Shown here piece by piece: positions 9,978 to 18,178 of a stretch of 64,000 nt of DNA. The notes under the pieces were generated by a model. It ran no database searches. It saw only the letters and a program-made list of their open reading frames with translations, and was not told the origin of the DNA. Made by a program: the position numbers and the translations under genes. Origin of the DNA: Kamptonema formosum PCC 6407 (lineage in GTDB: Bacteria; Cyanobacteriota; Cyanobacteriia; Cyanobacteriales; Microcoleaceae); contig NZ_KB235904.1 in assembly GCF_000332155.1 (NCBI RefSeq), forward strand, positions 2,339,813-2,403,812. The letters are read 5' to 3'. Each line of letters opens with the position of its first letter. Position 1 is the first letter of the stretch.

Positions 9978-10013
9978 TACCCCCCCAACCCCCCCTTGGT
10001 AAGGGGGGGCTAA
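9978..10013. repeat. G-rich palindromic repeat, inverted copy
   Basis: Reverse complement of the units at 9507-9599, located 15 nt upstream of the DUF559 start codon. Together they bracket the gene with the TTGGGGG ends pointing inward. Confidence 0.9.
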
Positions 10014-10247
10014 GATTTTTTTTGTGTCTTTTGGGAATTTTGCCTGCCTTGGGGAGAGTGGGAGGCCCAAGACCCGGAAATTTTAGCGGTGGCAGAAAAA
10101 TTTGTCATTGCTAATTGTGAAAACGCAAAGTCGCTGGTAGTATTTTAGCTGACGGTCAGTGCCAGGTATCGGAAACGTAGACAGCGCAAGGTTTCGTGGT
10201 TTAAGCCTTTGTTATAAATCTTAGCGAAACTCTGAAACGCTTAGATG

Positions 10248-11738
10248 TTACACTTTACAAGTCTCGACGCGAGAGAAGAGACCCACCCACCCCCCACACC
10301 ACCAACCCCCCCAGGACGGGAGGTGTCCTTCTGCTGGTGCTTGGGTGTTGAATTTTAATTCATCATAACCCAACCAACTTTTATTCACACGCCAACCTAC
10401 GCGATCGCCAAACGCTTCCCATATTTTACTATCATATTGTCTGGTTCCACCCAGACTTTGATAGATGCGCTTCTGCACCGAAAAGCCGAAGCGCCCATTA
10501 CTGTATTTTACCCAAAGTTGGTCAATCGTTCGCAAGTCTTCACAAGGAAAATTATCTATTGATGAGCTATCCAGCCATCCTTCTTTCTCCCTACCCGCCA
10601 CCTTTAACATCACTCTGGCCGTTTCCTCATCCGCTTCTTTCCACTTTCCTGCTGCCAGTAAATCGCGTAACTTAGTGTAGTCTATTCCCCGTTCAGACTT
10701 GAGGGGAACATCAGGCTCAATAGGAGTAGTATCCGTTACAAGTTTAGATTTTGGAGACAATGGAGATTCCGCTTGCTTCGCAACGCTAGCACTAACAGAA
10801 TTGTCTTGAGACGATGCCTGATTTTCTCTCTGCAATCGATCGATTCTTTTTATAGCCTGAATAGCAGACATATCCTTACCAAAAGATGCAGCGAATACGC
10901 GAATCCACAACTGTTCTGCCAGTTCAAAGTTCTTATCAACTTCTGCCTGAAAAGCATCAACTTTGAGCGCATAAATATCGTCTCGATTTGCGTGCTGCGG
11001 CAAAATAATCAAATGAGATTTGGTGTCAGGTTCCGCAATGGTAATAGGCGTTTGCTGCACTTCGTTGCCTTTATATTCCCATATCAGTTTAGGAACCCGC
11101 GAACTCAAATAATCATTCAATTGCCCAACAGTTGCACACTCAGGAGAACTCAATCCCTCCAGCAATGCTTTTGTGAAAATACCCTGCTTTAAAGCATCAA
11201 TTTCATAGGACAATTGATTAGGACTGCAAGAAAAAAAGGTGACAACTCCCTTTTCCCGTGCAACTTGAGCCGCTTGATTGCCGATTCCTTCTCCCGATTT
11301 ACTCCCTCGATCCCGACAAGCATCCAGAATCAAAATCACATTATCAGCACCGCAGCGGCGCAGGCGTTCAGTCAGGAAATTAATCGTAATCCCTGTAGAT
11401 TCAATATCATTTGGATTGCTGTCACAAGCCATTAGGTAATCACGCCCGTTGTCACGTCTTCCGTGTCCGCTGAAGAAAAACCAAAAATTATCCCCATCCC
11501 CCATAAAGGGTTTTTCAAATTTTGTCAGTAAAAGGTTTCTCAGATGGCTAAAAGAAGGACGAATCAAGTTACCCTTAGTATCAGGCAGCGAGTCATCTGA
11601 CAAGAACAAAACTTGCTCGAACCCCGCCTGATTGCGAAAAAAATCCTGCATTAGCTCTGCATCCCGCTTGGCATACTTCAGCGGGGTTAGAAACTCATAG
11701 TTATTGATACCAATTGATATCGCCTTATTTTTTCCCAT
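10248..11738 (-). CDS. Caspase-like protease fused to a GUN4 domain
   Basis: 496 residues. Residues 1-250 form a caspase/metacaspase p20-p10-like domain (KAISIGINNYEFLTPLKYAKRDA at the start). The catalytic dyad is His92 in FFFSGHGRRDNG and Cys141 in ILILDACRDRG. A linker rich in Ser/Pro (about 300-345) leads to a GUN4 domain at about 350-496 (LRDLLAAGKWKEADEETARVM, CEDLRTIDQLWVKYS, ending LFSRVETCKV). GUN4 binds porphyrins and regulates Mg-chelatase when free-standing; in fusions it is presumed to be a sensing or scaffold module. The gene starts 5 nt after the stop of the Pepco-like gene at 11744-12169, so the two form an operon. No transmembrane segment or signal peptide is visible. Confidence 0.92.
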   Translation of the reverse strand: MGKNKAISIGINNYEFLTPLKYAKRDAELMQDFFRNQAGFEQVLFLSDDSLPDTKGNLIRPSFSHLRNLLLTKFEKPFMGDGDNFWFFFSGHGRRDNGRDYLMACDSNPNDIESTGITINFLTERLRRCGADNVILILDACRDRGSKSGEGIGNQAAQVAREKGVVTFFSCSPNQLSYEIDALKQGIFTKALLEGLSSPECATVGQLNDYLSSRVPKLIWEYKGNEVQQTPITIAEPDTKSHLIILPQHANRDDIYALKVDAFQAEVDKNFELAEQLWIRVFAASFGKDMSAIQAIKRIDRLQRENQASSQDNSVSASVAKQAESPLSPKSKLVTDTTPIEPDVPLKSERGIDYTKLRDLLAAGKWKEADEETARVMLKVAGREKEGWLDSSSIDNFPCEDLRTIDQLWVKYSNGRFGFSVQKRIYQSLGGTRQYDSKIWEAFGDRVGWRVNKSWLGYDELKFNTQAPAEGHLPSWGGWWCGGWVGLFSRVETCKV

Positions 11739-11743
11739 GCACT

Positions 11744-12169
11744 TTAAGACTTCCGTTTAAATCTCAACAATATAGTTCTTGTATCGGCAACTTTAGCCCC
11801 CATACCGACTAAACAGAAAGAACCCTCGGCGTTAATCGCAACCGATACCTCAATTTCAGATAACTCGATCGATTTCATGTCAGCTTCCGCATCCGCACGG
11901 CTGAATATTTTATCTACCATTTCCATGCAGTCAACCAGTTCGGTTTCTAGTTTCTTGATGCTAACCTTGTGCAGCCGCAAGCTATCAGCTACTTTTGCTG
12001 CTTGCTTTTGGGCCGGCTCATTTGGCTGTGCGTCGAAAAACCCCCCATAGTCAAGTCCTGTATGTGCTCCTATCTTCGCACCATCATCAAGTGCATCAGG
12101 TGACTCGTCGGCAGTATCGGCAGTCACAATCCAAATCGTTTCATCTGGCATAAATTCTAAACACTCCAA
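11744..12169 (-). CDS. Pepco-like (peptidase co-occurring) small protein
   Basis: 141 residues. The N-terminus is DETIWIVTADTADESPD. A glycine-rich linker contains DYGGFF. A helix (VSIKKLETELVDCMEMVDKIF) follows, then the strand-rich tail LSEIEVSVAINAEGSFCLVGMGAK ending in LLRFKRK. The LxEIEVSVxIxAEG block and the LxFKRK ending match my recollection of the Pepco domain, described by Aravind and colleagues beside caspase- and trypsin-like peptidases in NTP-dependent conflict systems. Position supports it: the next gene downstream is a caspase. No catalytic motif is visible, and a regulatory or adaptor role is inferred. A profile search against Pepco/trypco families would settle the name. Confidence 0.65.
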   Translation of the reverse strand: MECLEFMPDETIWIVTADTADESPDALDDGAKIGAHTGLDYGGFFDAQPNEPAQKQAAKVADSLRLHKVSIKKLETELVDCMEMVDKIFSRADAEADMKSIELSEIEVSVAINAEGSFCLVGMGAKVADTRTILLRFKRKS

Positions 12170-12282
12170 ACTATTTACATAATTTTGTGAGATATTAACC
12201 CCGACGATCGCTATAAATTGTACCCGAAATCTTCATCAAACGATAAAATTGTACTCAAAATCTTAATCAAACCTGCCTTGAA

Positions 12283-12606
12283 TCATAAGATGCTGCCACA
12301 AACCCCGCTTTCATTCAAGCGGCGTACAACCATTAGTTTTTGAGGAGGATTTGCCAGTAGCTTTTCAAAAGCAACGAGTTGATCTTTCTCAATAAAGTAT
12401 TCACCGCTATCTGGATCGATGACAATGTACCAATTATAGTGAGTTGCCATCAGTTCGTCGCGGACTCGTTCAAAAATAGGACGACATCGCTGCCACCGCG
12501 CTTGACTTTCGGCTTTTTGCTTGGCTTTTTCTTCGGGAGAAATTGGCGGTTTTATGTATTTTTCGGAGATGCGGCGGGGTTTCCATCCGGGAGGTGCTGC
12601 GATCAT
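12283..12606 (-). CDS. Conserved cyanobacterial hypothetical protein
   Basis: 107 residues with a basic N-terminus (PPGWKPRRISEKYI), a Lys/Glu/Gln-rich helix (SPEEKAKQKAESQARWQRC) and the block ATHYNWYIVIDPDSGEYFI followed by AFEKLL and VVRRLNESGVCGSI. I recognise the NWYIxIxPDSGxYFI...LNExGxCGxI pattern as a recurrent small cyanobacterial family without known function. No signal peptide or membrane segment is visible. The starting ATG lies at 12604-12606. The family's members are often near toxin-antitoxin or mobile loci, but nothing here proves a role. Confidence 0.65.
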   Translation of the reverse strand: MIAAPPGWKPRRISEKYIKPPISPEEKAKQKAESQARWQRCRPIFERVRDELMATHYNWYIVIDPDSGEYFIEKDQLVAFEKLLANPPQKLMVVRRLNESGVCGSIL

Positions 12607-12657
12607 AAGTTGTTTTTAGTGCCGATCGCTCTATTTTAGCAAAAATTTATATCTCAT

Positions 12658-12945
12658 GGGGGCCGAGAAACCGGGTTTTTATCATTCGGCGATTGAAATC
12701 GCATCTACACAAACAAAGTCCGCCTACGCGGACTAAAGAATAAAGGAGGTATTTAAGCCGGATTTAGTATTATACCCAACCTACTTTGCTGGTGATTTCT
12801 TACCATTATCGCACAACAAAAATGGGGCAGGTAAAATACCCACCCCACAATAAATTTAGACCAAATCCGAGTTAAATATCCCCGTTATTTCTTAGTCCGC
12901 GTAGGCGGACTTCGTTTGTGTAGATGCGATTTCAATCGCCGAACT
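12658..12945. repeat. Repeat-filled intergenic region with a 52-nt inverted repeat pair
   Basis: Starts with a half copy of the AGAAACCGGG repeat (12661-12680). A unit TTCGGCGATTGAAATCGCAT ... GTCCGCCTACGCGGACTAA lies at 12684-12735 and recurs inverted at 12890-12943. The ~155 nt between the arms include a hairpin at 12818-12850. The arms each contain the perfect palindrome AGTCCGCNNNNGCGGACT. Confidence 0.85.
12818..12850 (-). terminator. Terminator-like hairpin downstream of tkt
   Basis: On the minus strand a stem formed by TGTGGGGTGGGTA and TACCTGCCCCA is followed by TTTTTG, about 125 nt after the tkt stop. A near-identical hairpin follows fabF at 16191-16225, so this is a repeated element that can serve as an intrinsic terminator. 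Confidence 0.6.
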
Positions 12946-12975
12946 TTAACCCAGATTTGGTACGATCGGTTAAAA

Positions 12976-14982
12976 TTAACCGATAACTTCCTTAGCCTTC
13001 GCTACCACATTATCAACCGTGTAACCAAACTTTTCTAAGGCCACATTACCAGGTGCAGAAACACCAAAACGGTCAATACTAAGCATCGCACCTTCAGAAC
13101 CAAAATAACGCTCCCAACCGAAGCTAACGCCAGCTTCAACTACTAAGCGCTTCTTCACAGCTTTTGGTAACACAGATTCGCGATAAGCAGCATCTTGTTC
13201 CTCGAATAATTCCCAGCAAGGGAAGGAAACAACGCGCACTTTCTTACCTGCTGCGCGTAACTTTTCAGCCGCATCAACGCAGAGGTAAGTTTCGCCGCCA
13301 GTACCGATTAAAATGATGTCAGGAGTACCATCATCATCTGATAAAATGTAGGCTCCCTTAGCAACACCTTCAATCGAAGCACCTGCTAAGTTAGGCAAGT
13401 TTTGACGAGAGAAAGCCATCAAAGTTGGACGATGACGATTTTCAATTGCGATCTTATAAGCGCCTGATGTTTCATTGCCATCAGCAGGACGAATTACTAA
13501 TAAATTAGGAATTACCCGCAAAGAAGCAACTGTTTCAACTGGTTGGTGAGTAGGGCCATCTTCACCTAATGCAACGGAGTCGTGAGTCATTACATAAATC
13601 ACGCCAGCTTCCGATAATGCAGAGAGGCGAATTGCTGCCCGCATATAGTCGGCAAATACTAAGAAGGTAGCGCAATAAGGGATTAATCCTGAGTTATCGA
13701 GGACAATGCCATTACAAATCGCGCCCATCCCATGTTCGCGGACTCCGAAGTGGATATTACGGTTTTCGTAATGTCCTTTTTGGAAGTTACCGATTCCTTT
13801 TAACTCTGTATAGTTAGAGTGGGTAAGGTCAGCAGAACCGCCAAGTAATTCGGGGACAACTTTCGCGATCGCATTCAGCGTAATTTCTGAATGCTTCCGA
13901 GTTGCCAAAGCCTTATCAGTGGGGGTATAAGTAGGCAAAGCCTTCTCCCAACCTTCGGGCAATTTACCGCTACTCATCCGCTCAAATTCAGCGGCTTCTG
14001 CGGGATATTTAGCCTTATATTGAGCTAAAGCTTCATTCCATTCTGCCTCTGCTGCTGCGCCGCGATCGACTGCTTTACGGAAATGCTTTAAGGCATCTTC
14101 AGGTACGACAAAGGGTTCGTATTCCCAGCCTAACTTCTCGCGGGTGAGTTTTACTTCGTCTCCGCCTAAAGCCGCGCCGTGAACGTCAGCAGTATTTTGC
14201 TTATTAGGAGAACCGTAACCGATAGTTGTTGTCACCTTAATCATCGATGGTTTATCGGTGACAGATTTTGCCTCTGCGATCGCCTTAGCAATTGCTTCTA
14301 AATCTGTGTTACCTTCGGGTACGTGCAGAACGTGCCAACCGTAAGCTTCAAACCGCTTGCTGACATCTTCAGTAAAGGCAATATCCGTAGAACCATCAAT
14401 AGAGATGTGGTTATCGTCATAAAGGGCAATCAATTTGCCTAATCCCTGGTGTCCCGCAAAGGAACAAGCTTCACCAGAAATCCCTTCCATGTTACAGCCA
14501 TCGCCCAGGATGACGTAGGTGTAGTGATCTACAATTGTGGCATCAGGCTTGTTAAATCTAGCAGCTAAGTGAGCTTCTGCGACTGCTAAACCCACGCCAT
14601 TACAAATTCCTTGTCCCAGAGGGCCAGTGGTAACTTCCACCCCAGGAGTCATAAAGTTTTCTGGATGTCCGGGGGTTCTGGACTCCAACTGACGGAATTG
14701 TTTAATATCGTCAATGGTGACGCTATCGTAGCCCGTTAAGTGCAGCAGGGCATACTGAAGCATACAGCCATGACCCGCCGACAGTACGAAGCGATCGCGA
14801 TTAAACCACTTAGGATTTTTCGGGTTGAACCGCATAAAGCGATCCCAGAGCACGAACGCCATAGGCGCAGCGCCCATCGGTAGCCCTGGATGGCCTGATT
14901 TTGCCTTTTCTACCGCGTCGATGGCCAGAAAGCGGATCGAGTTGATGCAGAGTGTTTCGAGTGATTGGGTTGCAACAGCCAT
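12976..14982 (-). CDS. tkt: Transketolase
   Basis: Thiamine-diphosphate enzyme of the Calvin cycle and pentose phosphate pathway that transfers two-carbon ketol units between sugar phosphates. The 668 residues match the family length. The N-terminal ThDP domain has [14 protein letters not shown], the GHPE loop and the [19 protein letters not shown] cofactor motif. The middle domain has the [13 protein letters not shown] catalytic segment and [17 protein letters not shown]. The C-terminal domain starts near [11 protein letters not shown]. The start is an ATG at 14980-14982. It is monocistronic in this window, with a repeat region and a terminator-like hairpin downstream. Confidence 0.98.
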   Translation of the reverse strand: MAVATQSLETLCINSIRFLAIDAVEKAKSGHPGLPMGAAPMAFVLWDRFMRFNPKNPKWFNRDRFVLSAGHGCMLQYALLHLTGYDSVTIDDIKQFRQLESRTPGHPENFMTPGVEVTTGPLGQGICNGVGLAVAEAHLAARFNKPDATIVDHYTYVILGDGCNMEGISGEACSFAGHQGLGKLIALYDDNHISIDGSTDIAFTEDVSKRFEAYGWHVLHVPEGNTDLEAIAKAIAEAKSVTDKPSMIKVTTTIGYGSPNKQNTADVHGAALGGDEVKLTREKLGWEYEPFVVPEDALKHFRKAVDRGAAAEAEWNEALAQYKAKYPAEAAEFERMSSGKLPEGWEKALPTYTPTDKALATRKHSEITLNAIAKVVPELLGGSADLTHSNYTELKGIGNFQKGHYENRNIHFGVREHGMGAICNGIVLDNSGLIPYCATFLVFADYMRAAIRLSALSEAGVIYVMTHDSVALGEDGPTHQPVETVASLRVIPNLLVIRPADGNETSGAYKIAIENRHRPTLMAFSRQNLPNLAGASIEGVAKGAYILSDDDGTPDIILIGTGGETYLCVDAAEKLRAAGKKVRVVSFPCWELFEEQDAAYRESVLPKAVKKRLVVEAGVSFGWERYFGSEGAMLSIDRFGVSAPGNVALEKFGYTVDNVVAKAKEVIG

Positions 14983-15321
14983 AGTTGTCTTTATATATGC
15001 CGAGTGTGTGTGTGAGTATCCGATGGTAGAGATTGTTTAATTTGCGTCTCTACGCTTTAGTTGCTCTGGAATCGCCGTGAGGCTGCATTACAGATCATCC
15101 CACCAGTTGGACAGCCAAGCAAGATGATTTCAGGGCTTGTTATCCTTTGACGGAGTGGATAAATGTCTGGCCTTGTGGAGATTAGGTGCGATTTGGAGGT
15201 AAAAACGCCTTGCGGTTACGGAAGTGAGGTGTCCAGGCGTAGCCAGCCGCAGGCATCGCGATTTCGGGACTGGCGAGTAATCAGCTAGTAATATAGAAAT
15301 AACTTCTAGGAGACTATAAAG
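14983..15321. other. Intergenic region upstream of tkt
   Basis: 340 nt between the divergent tkt and the DUF433-like remnant. It must hold the tkt promoter, but no clear -10/-35 pair was identified. The right half (15225-15265) contains an interspersed G/C-rich patch GGCGTAGCCAGCCGCAGGC, similar to sequence near 26262-26315. No convincing ORF. Confidence 0.5.
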
Positions 15322-15462
15322 ATGACAAACATATCCCATGAAGAAAAGGCAATTATCCGTACAGAAAGAGGACTGACAATCGCGGGTACACGCAAACCTG
15401 GTCAAGAAGCTATTCGATCCCAACTTCAAGCAGCAAAAGCCAAATTTAAGTCTCAGCCATGA
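15322..15462 (+). pseudogene. Internally deleted DUF433-like antitoxin gene
   Basis: An intact 46-codon frame with a good ribosome binding site (AGGAG at 15308-15312, 9 nt before the ATG). The first 24 residues (HEEKAIIRTERGLTIAGTR) match the start of DUF433 proteins, normally ~75-120 residues. The next residues (KPGQEAIRSQLQAAKAKF) look like the C-terminal tail of the same family. The central helix-turn-helix is missing, so I interpret it as an in-frame deletion that joined both ends. DUF433 proteins usually act as antitoxins of DUF5615/PIN-like toxins; none is present here. The product may still be translated but should not fold as a normal DUF433 protein. Confidence 0.6.
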
Positions 15463-15542
15463 ATTTTTTTAGTCGATCATAATTTTGAGAGGACACGACA
15501 TGATTTTCTTTCGTTGTATTGCTAATAAGGGAGTGCTTTAAT

Positions 15543-15788
15543 ATGTTAACTAAATACATCCAAACTGCTATGAAGCAAGCTAAGTATGAAATTTTCCCTG
15601 ATAATGGGACTTTCTATGGAGAAATTCCTATCTGTGAGGGAGTCTATGCAAATGCTGTAACTCTCGAAGCTTGTCGAGAAGAATTGCAAGAGGTATTAGA
15701 AGACTGGATTTTACTTAGTCTCACCCTGAATCTTCCTTTACCAGTCATTGATAATATCGACCTTACAATTACTAAAGAAGTTGCCTGA
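15543..15788 (+). CDS. hicB: HicB-family antitoxin
   Basis: 81 residues from the ATG at 15543 (MLTKYIQTAMKQAKYEIF). AGGGAG at 15528-15533 is 9 nt upstream, favouring this start over an in-frame upstream ATG at 15519. The sequence has the partial RNase H-like HicB fold: beta-strands YEIFPDNGTFYGEIP, the CEGVYANAVTLEACREELQEVLEDWI helix and the tail LPLPVID. HicB neutralises the HicA mRNA interferase. The stop overlaps the ATG of the downstream hicA by one nucleotide (TGATG). Because that hicA carries a nonsense codon, this antitoxin may now be an orphan. Confidence 0.85.
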   Translation: MLTKYIQTAMKQAKYEIFPDNGTFYGEIPICEGVYANAVTLEACREELQEVLEDWILLSLTLNLPLPVIDNIDLTITKEVA

Positions 15789-16006
15789 TGCCTCCTTTAA
15801 AACCAATCAAACGTCGAGAGTTAATTTATTACCTGAAACAACTATGATTTGATGGGCCCTATTCTGGAAAAAGGCATCAGTTCATGTTGAAAGATAACCT
15901 TCGCGTTACTATCCCCAATCCTCATCAAGGTGATATTAGTGCCAACTTTTTAGCGAAAATTTTGGGACAGGCTAAAGTGGATATTAGTGATTGGGAGAAC
16001 TTATAA
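15788..16006 (+). pseudogene. hicA: HicA-type mRNA interferase gene inactivated by a nonsense codon
   Basis: The frame starting at the TGATG overlap with hicB reads PLKPIKRRELIYYLKQL, then a TGA stop at 15845-15847. It continues as FDGPYSGKRHQFM, LRVTIPNPHQGDI and LAKILGQAKVDISDWENL before the natural stop at 16004-16006. Together the two parts give a complete ~72-residue HicA, including the catalytic His in GKRHQF. The stop replaces the Gly of the conserved LGF/LGFxG motif: one G-to-T change (GGA to TGA) explains it. The region after the stop retains normal family residues, so inactivation looks recent. Unless the stop is read through, no active toxin is made. Confidence 0.88.
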
Positions 16007-16190
16007 ATTTGAGAAGGTTTTGTCAATTGATTCCCAATTATGATACAGTTAATGAATTTGGAATGAATTATAATTTGGTACTAAGGAGTTGCGATCGCAA
16101 CTTGGCACGAATCCGACCTAAATAGCTAATTGTTATCCTTTAAATTTCGCTATTTTTACAAGAGGTCTATTTTATAATCACTCACTTATT

Positions 16191-16225
16191 AAAAAATTGG
16201 GGCAGGCAAAATGCCCACCCCACAA
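16191..16225 (-). terminator. Terminator-like hairpin downstream of fabF
   Basis: On the minus strand the arms TGTGGGGTGGGC and GCCTGCCCCA are followed by ATTTTTT, 25 nt past the fabF stop. It is a second copy of the hairpin at 12818-12850. Confidence 0.7.
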
Positions 16226-16249
16226 TATATTCAAAAAACGCCTGTGAAT

Positions 16250-17503
16250 TCACTCCACAAACTTCTTAAAGGCCAAAGTCACATTGTGACCCCCAAATCC
16301 AAAAGAATTAGACAGGGCAACATCTACCTTCAGATCGCGACTATGATTAGGAACATAATCTAGATCGCACTCAGGCCCAGGATTTTCAAAATTAATAGTC
16401 GGCGGTACTTTGTCATTATTAATTGCCATCACCGTCGCCACCGCCTCAATGCCTCCAGAACCACCCAAAAGATGACCAGTCATCGACTTAGTAGAACTAA
16501 TCGCCACCTGATAAGCACTATCTCCCAAAGCCTTCTTAATGGCATTAGTTTCCGTAGAATCATTAGGTAGCGTACTCGTACCGTGAGCATTAATATAGCT
16601 CACCATCTCCGGGGTAATCTCAGCATCCTTAAGTGCTAAAGACATCGCCCTCGCTGCACCTTCCCCGCCTGGTACCGGAGAAGTCATGTGATAGGCATCG
16701 CAGGTAGAACCATAACCAACGATTTCCGCGTAAATTTTAGCTCCGCGACTCAAGGCGTATTCCAGCTCTTCTATGATGAGAATGCCAGCACCTTCGCCAA
16801 CAATAAAACCATCGCGATCGCGGTCAAAAGGCCGGCAAGCATGAGCCGGATCGTCATTGCGCCTCGAAAGCGCCTTCGCCGCCGCAAAACCCGCCACACA
16901 CAAAGGCGTTACCGCCGCCTCCGTACCGCCACAGATCATCGCTTGAGCATAACCCCGCTGCACCATCCGAAACGCATCGCCGATCGCATTCGACCCCGCA
17001 GCACAAGCCGTCACCGTACAAGAATTAGGCCCCTTAGCCCCCGTATGAATCGCCGTCAGGCCCGCCGCCATATTCGCAATCATCATCGGAATCATAAACG
17101 GACTACACCTGTCAGGGCCGCGATTCAAATAGATTTCTTGTTGGTCTTCCAAAACCTTCAGACCACCAATACCTGTCCCGATGATCGCACCCACTTGTTC
17201 TGCGTTCAGGTCATTAATCTCAAAATTTGCATCTGCGATCGCCTGTTTGCTAGCCGACACCCCAAACTGAGCAAAGCGATCCATCCGCTTTGCCTCCTTG
17301 CGTTCCAAATAGTCATGAGGGTCATAACCCTTCACCTCGCCTGCAATGCGACAGTCATGCCGCGACGCATCAAAGAAAGTAATCGGGCCGATGCCATTTT
17401 TCCCGGCAAGCAGCCCTTCCCAATACTCGGATAAGGTATTGCCAATCGGTGTAATCGCGCCTAGACCCGTTACAACAACGCGCTTACGCTCAAAATTTGC
17501 CAT
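16250..17503 (-). CDS. fabF: 3-oxoacyl-[acyl-carrier-protein] synthase II
   Basis: Condensing enzyme of type II fatty-acid synthesis that elongates acyl-ACP with malonyl-ACP. The 417 residues match the family. The nucleophile is Cys167 in SCTVTACAAGSNAIGDAF. The two catalytic histidines sit in NAHGTSTLPND and GFGGHN, and the Lys in STKSMTGHLLGG. It follows acpP by about 108 nt in the same direction, the classical acpP-fabF arrangement, so the enzyme and its carrier are probably co-transcribed. Cytoplasmic. A terminator-like hairpin lies 25 nt downstream. Confidence 0.98.
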   Translation of the reverse strand: MANFERKRVVVTGLGAITPIGNTLSEYWEGLLAGKNGIGPITFFDASRHDCRIAGEVKGYDPHDYLERKEAKRMDRFAQFGVSASKQAIADANFEINDLNAEQVGAIIGTGIGGLKVLEDQQEIYLNRGPDRCSPFMIPMMIANMAAGLTAIHTGAKGPNSCTVTACAAGSNAIGDAFRMVQRGYAQAMICGGTEAAVTPLCVAGFAAAKALSRRNDDPAHACRPFDRDRDGFIVGEGAGILIIEELEYALSRGAKIYAEIVGYGSTCDAYHMTSPVPGGEGAARAMSLALKDAEITPEMVSYINAHGTSTLPNDSTETNAIKKALGDSAYQVAISSTKSMTGHLLGGSGGIEAVATVMAINNDKVPPTINFENPGPECDLDYVPNHSRDLKVDVALSNSFGFGGHNVTLAFKKFVE

Positions 17504-17611
17504 GATTTCGATTTCAAGAAATTAAACACCGAGAACGCAGAACAAAGGAAGAGTTTTCAATCCTATTTTCCCCCCTCTCAAAAGAGAACGAGGAGGGGAA
17601 ACGCGCTTATC

Positions 17612-17866
17612 TTAAGCTTTTGGTGCTGCAACTTGACTATTGATGAAGTCTACAGCGGCTTGAACCGTAGCAATACCTTCTGCGGCCTCGTCTGGAATTT
17701 CGATATCGAACTCTTCCTCTAACGCCATAACCAGCTCTACCGTATCTAAGGAATCTGCTCCTAAATCGTTAGCAAAGCTGGATTCTGGCTTAACGTCGTT
17801 AGCGTCAACTTCAAGCTGATCCGCCACAATTTTCTTAACTTTAACAAAAATGTCGTCTTGACTCAT
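17612..17866 (-). CDS. acpP: Acyl carrier protein
   Basis: 84-residue acidic four-helix protein that carries fatty-acyl intermediates on 4'-phosphopantetheine. The attachment site is Ser39 in [21 protein letters not shown]. The end ([10 protein letters not shown]) is typical of cyanobacterial ACP. The start is an ATG at 17864-17866. It is the first gene of the acpP-fabF pair. Confidence 0.98.
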   Translation of the reverse strand: MSQDDIFVKVKKIVADQLEVDANDVKPESSFANDLGADSLDTVELVMALEEEFDIEIPDEAAEGIATVQAAVDFINSQVAAPKA

Positions 17867-18018
17867 AGATGGTGTCCTCGTTGGATGCCGCGTATTTAAT
17901 CTTATCCGAAACGGGGATCTTAAAAAAAAACCCTTGCCAGTTTTCTAACTGACACTGAACCGAAGCTAGGGGGCATCCAGCACCCGCCATCGGTGGTAGG
18001 CTATGAGAATGGGGAGTA

Positions 18019-18176
18019 GAGGGGCAGAGGAGCAGAGGAGCAGAGGGGAAATCTGTATCTTTCCTGTTCGATCTCCCCCATCTCCCCCATCTCCCCCATC
18101 TCCCCCATCTCCCCCATCTCCCCCGCTCCCCCGCTCCCCCGCTCCCCATCTCCCCCGCTCCCCATCTCCCCGATCG
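18019..18176. repeat. C-rich tandem low-complexity repeat
   Basis: About six CCCCCATCT units followed by CCCCGCTC units, in the divergent gap between acpP and the HdrB-like gene. It is the complement of the GGGGAGATG/GGGGAGC repeats at 23746-23858 and 8263-8335. Glycine/aspartate-rich reading frames here are artefacts. Confidence 0.9.
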
Positions 18177-18178
18177 CC

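Noticed and set aside
16688..17434. 248-codon open frame antisense to fabF
   Set aside because: Arg/His-rich shadow of the GC-rich fabF coding sequence without ribosome binding site.
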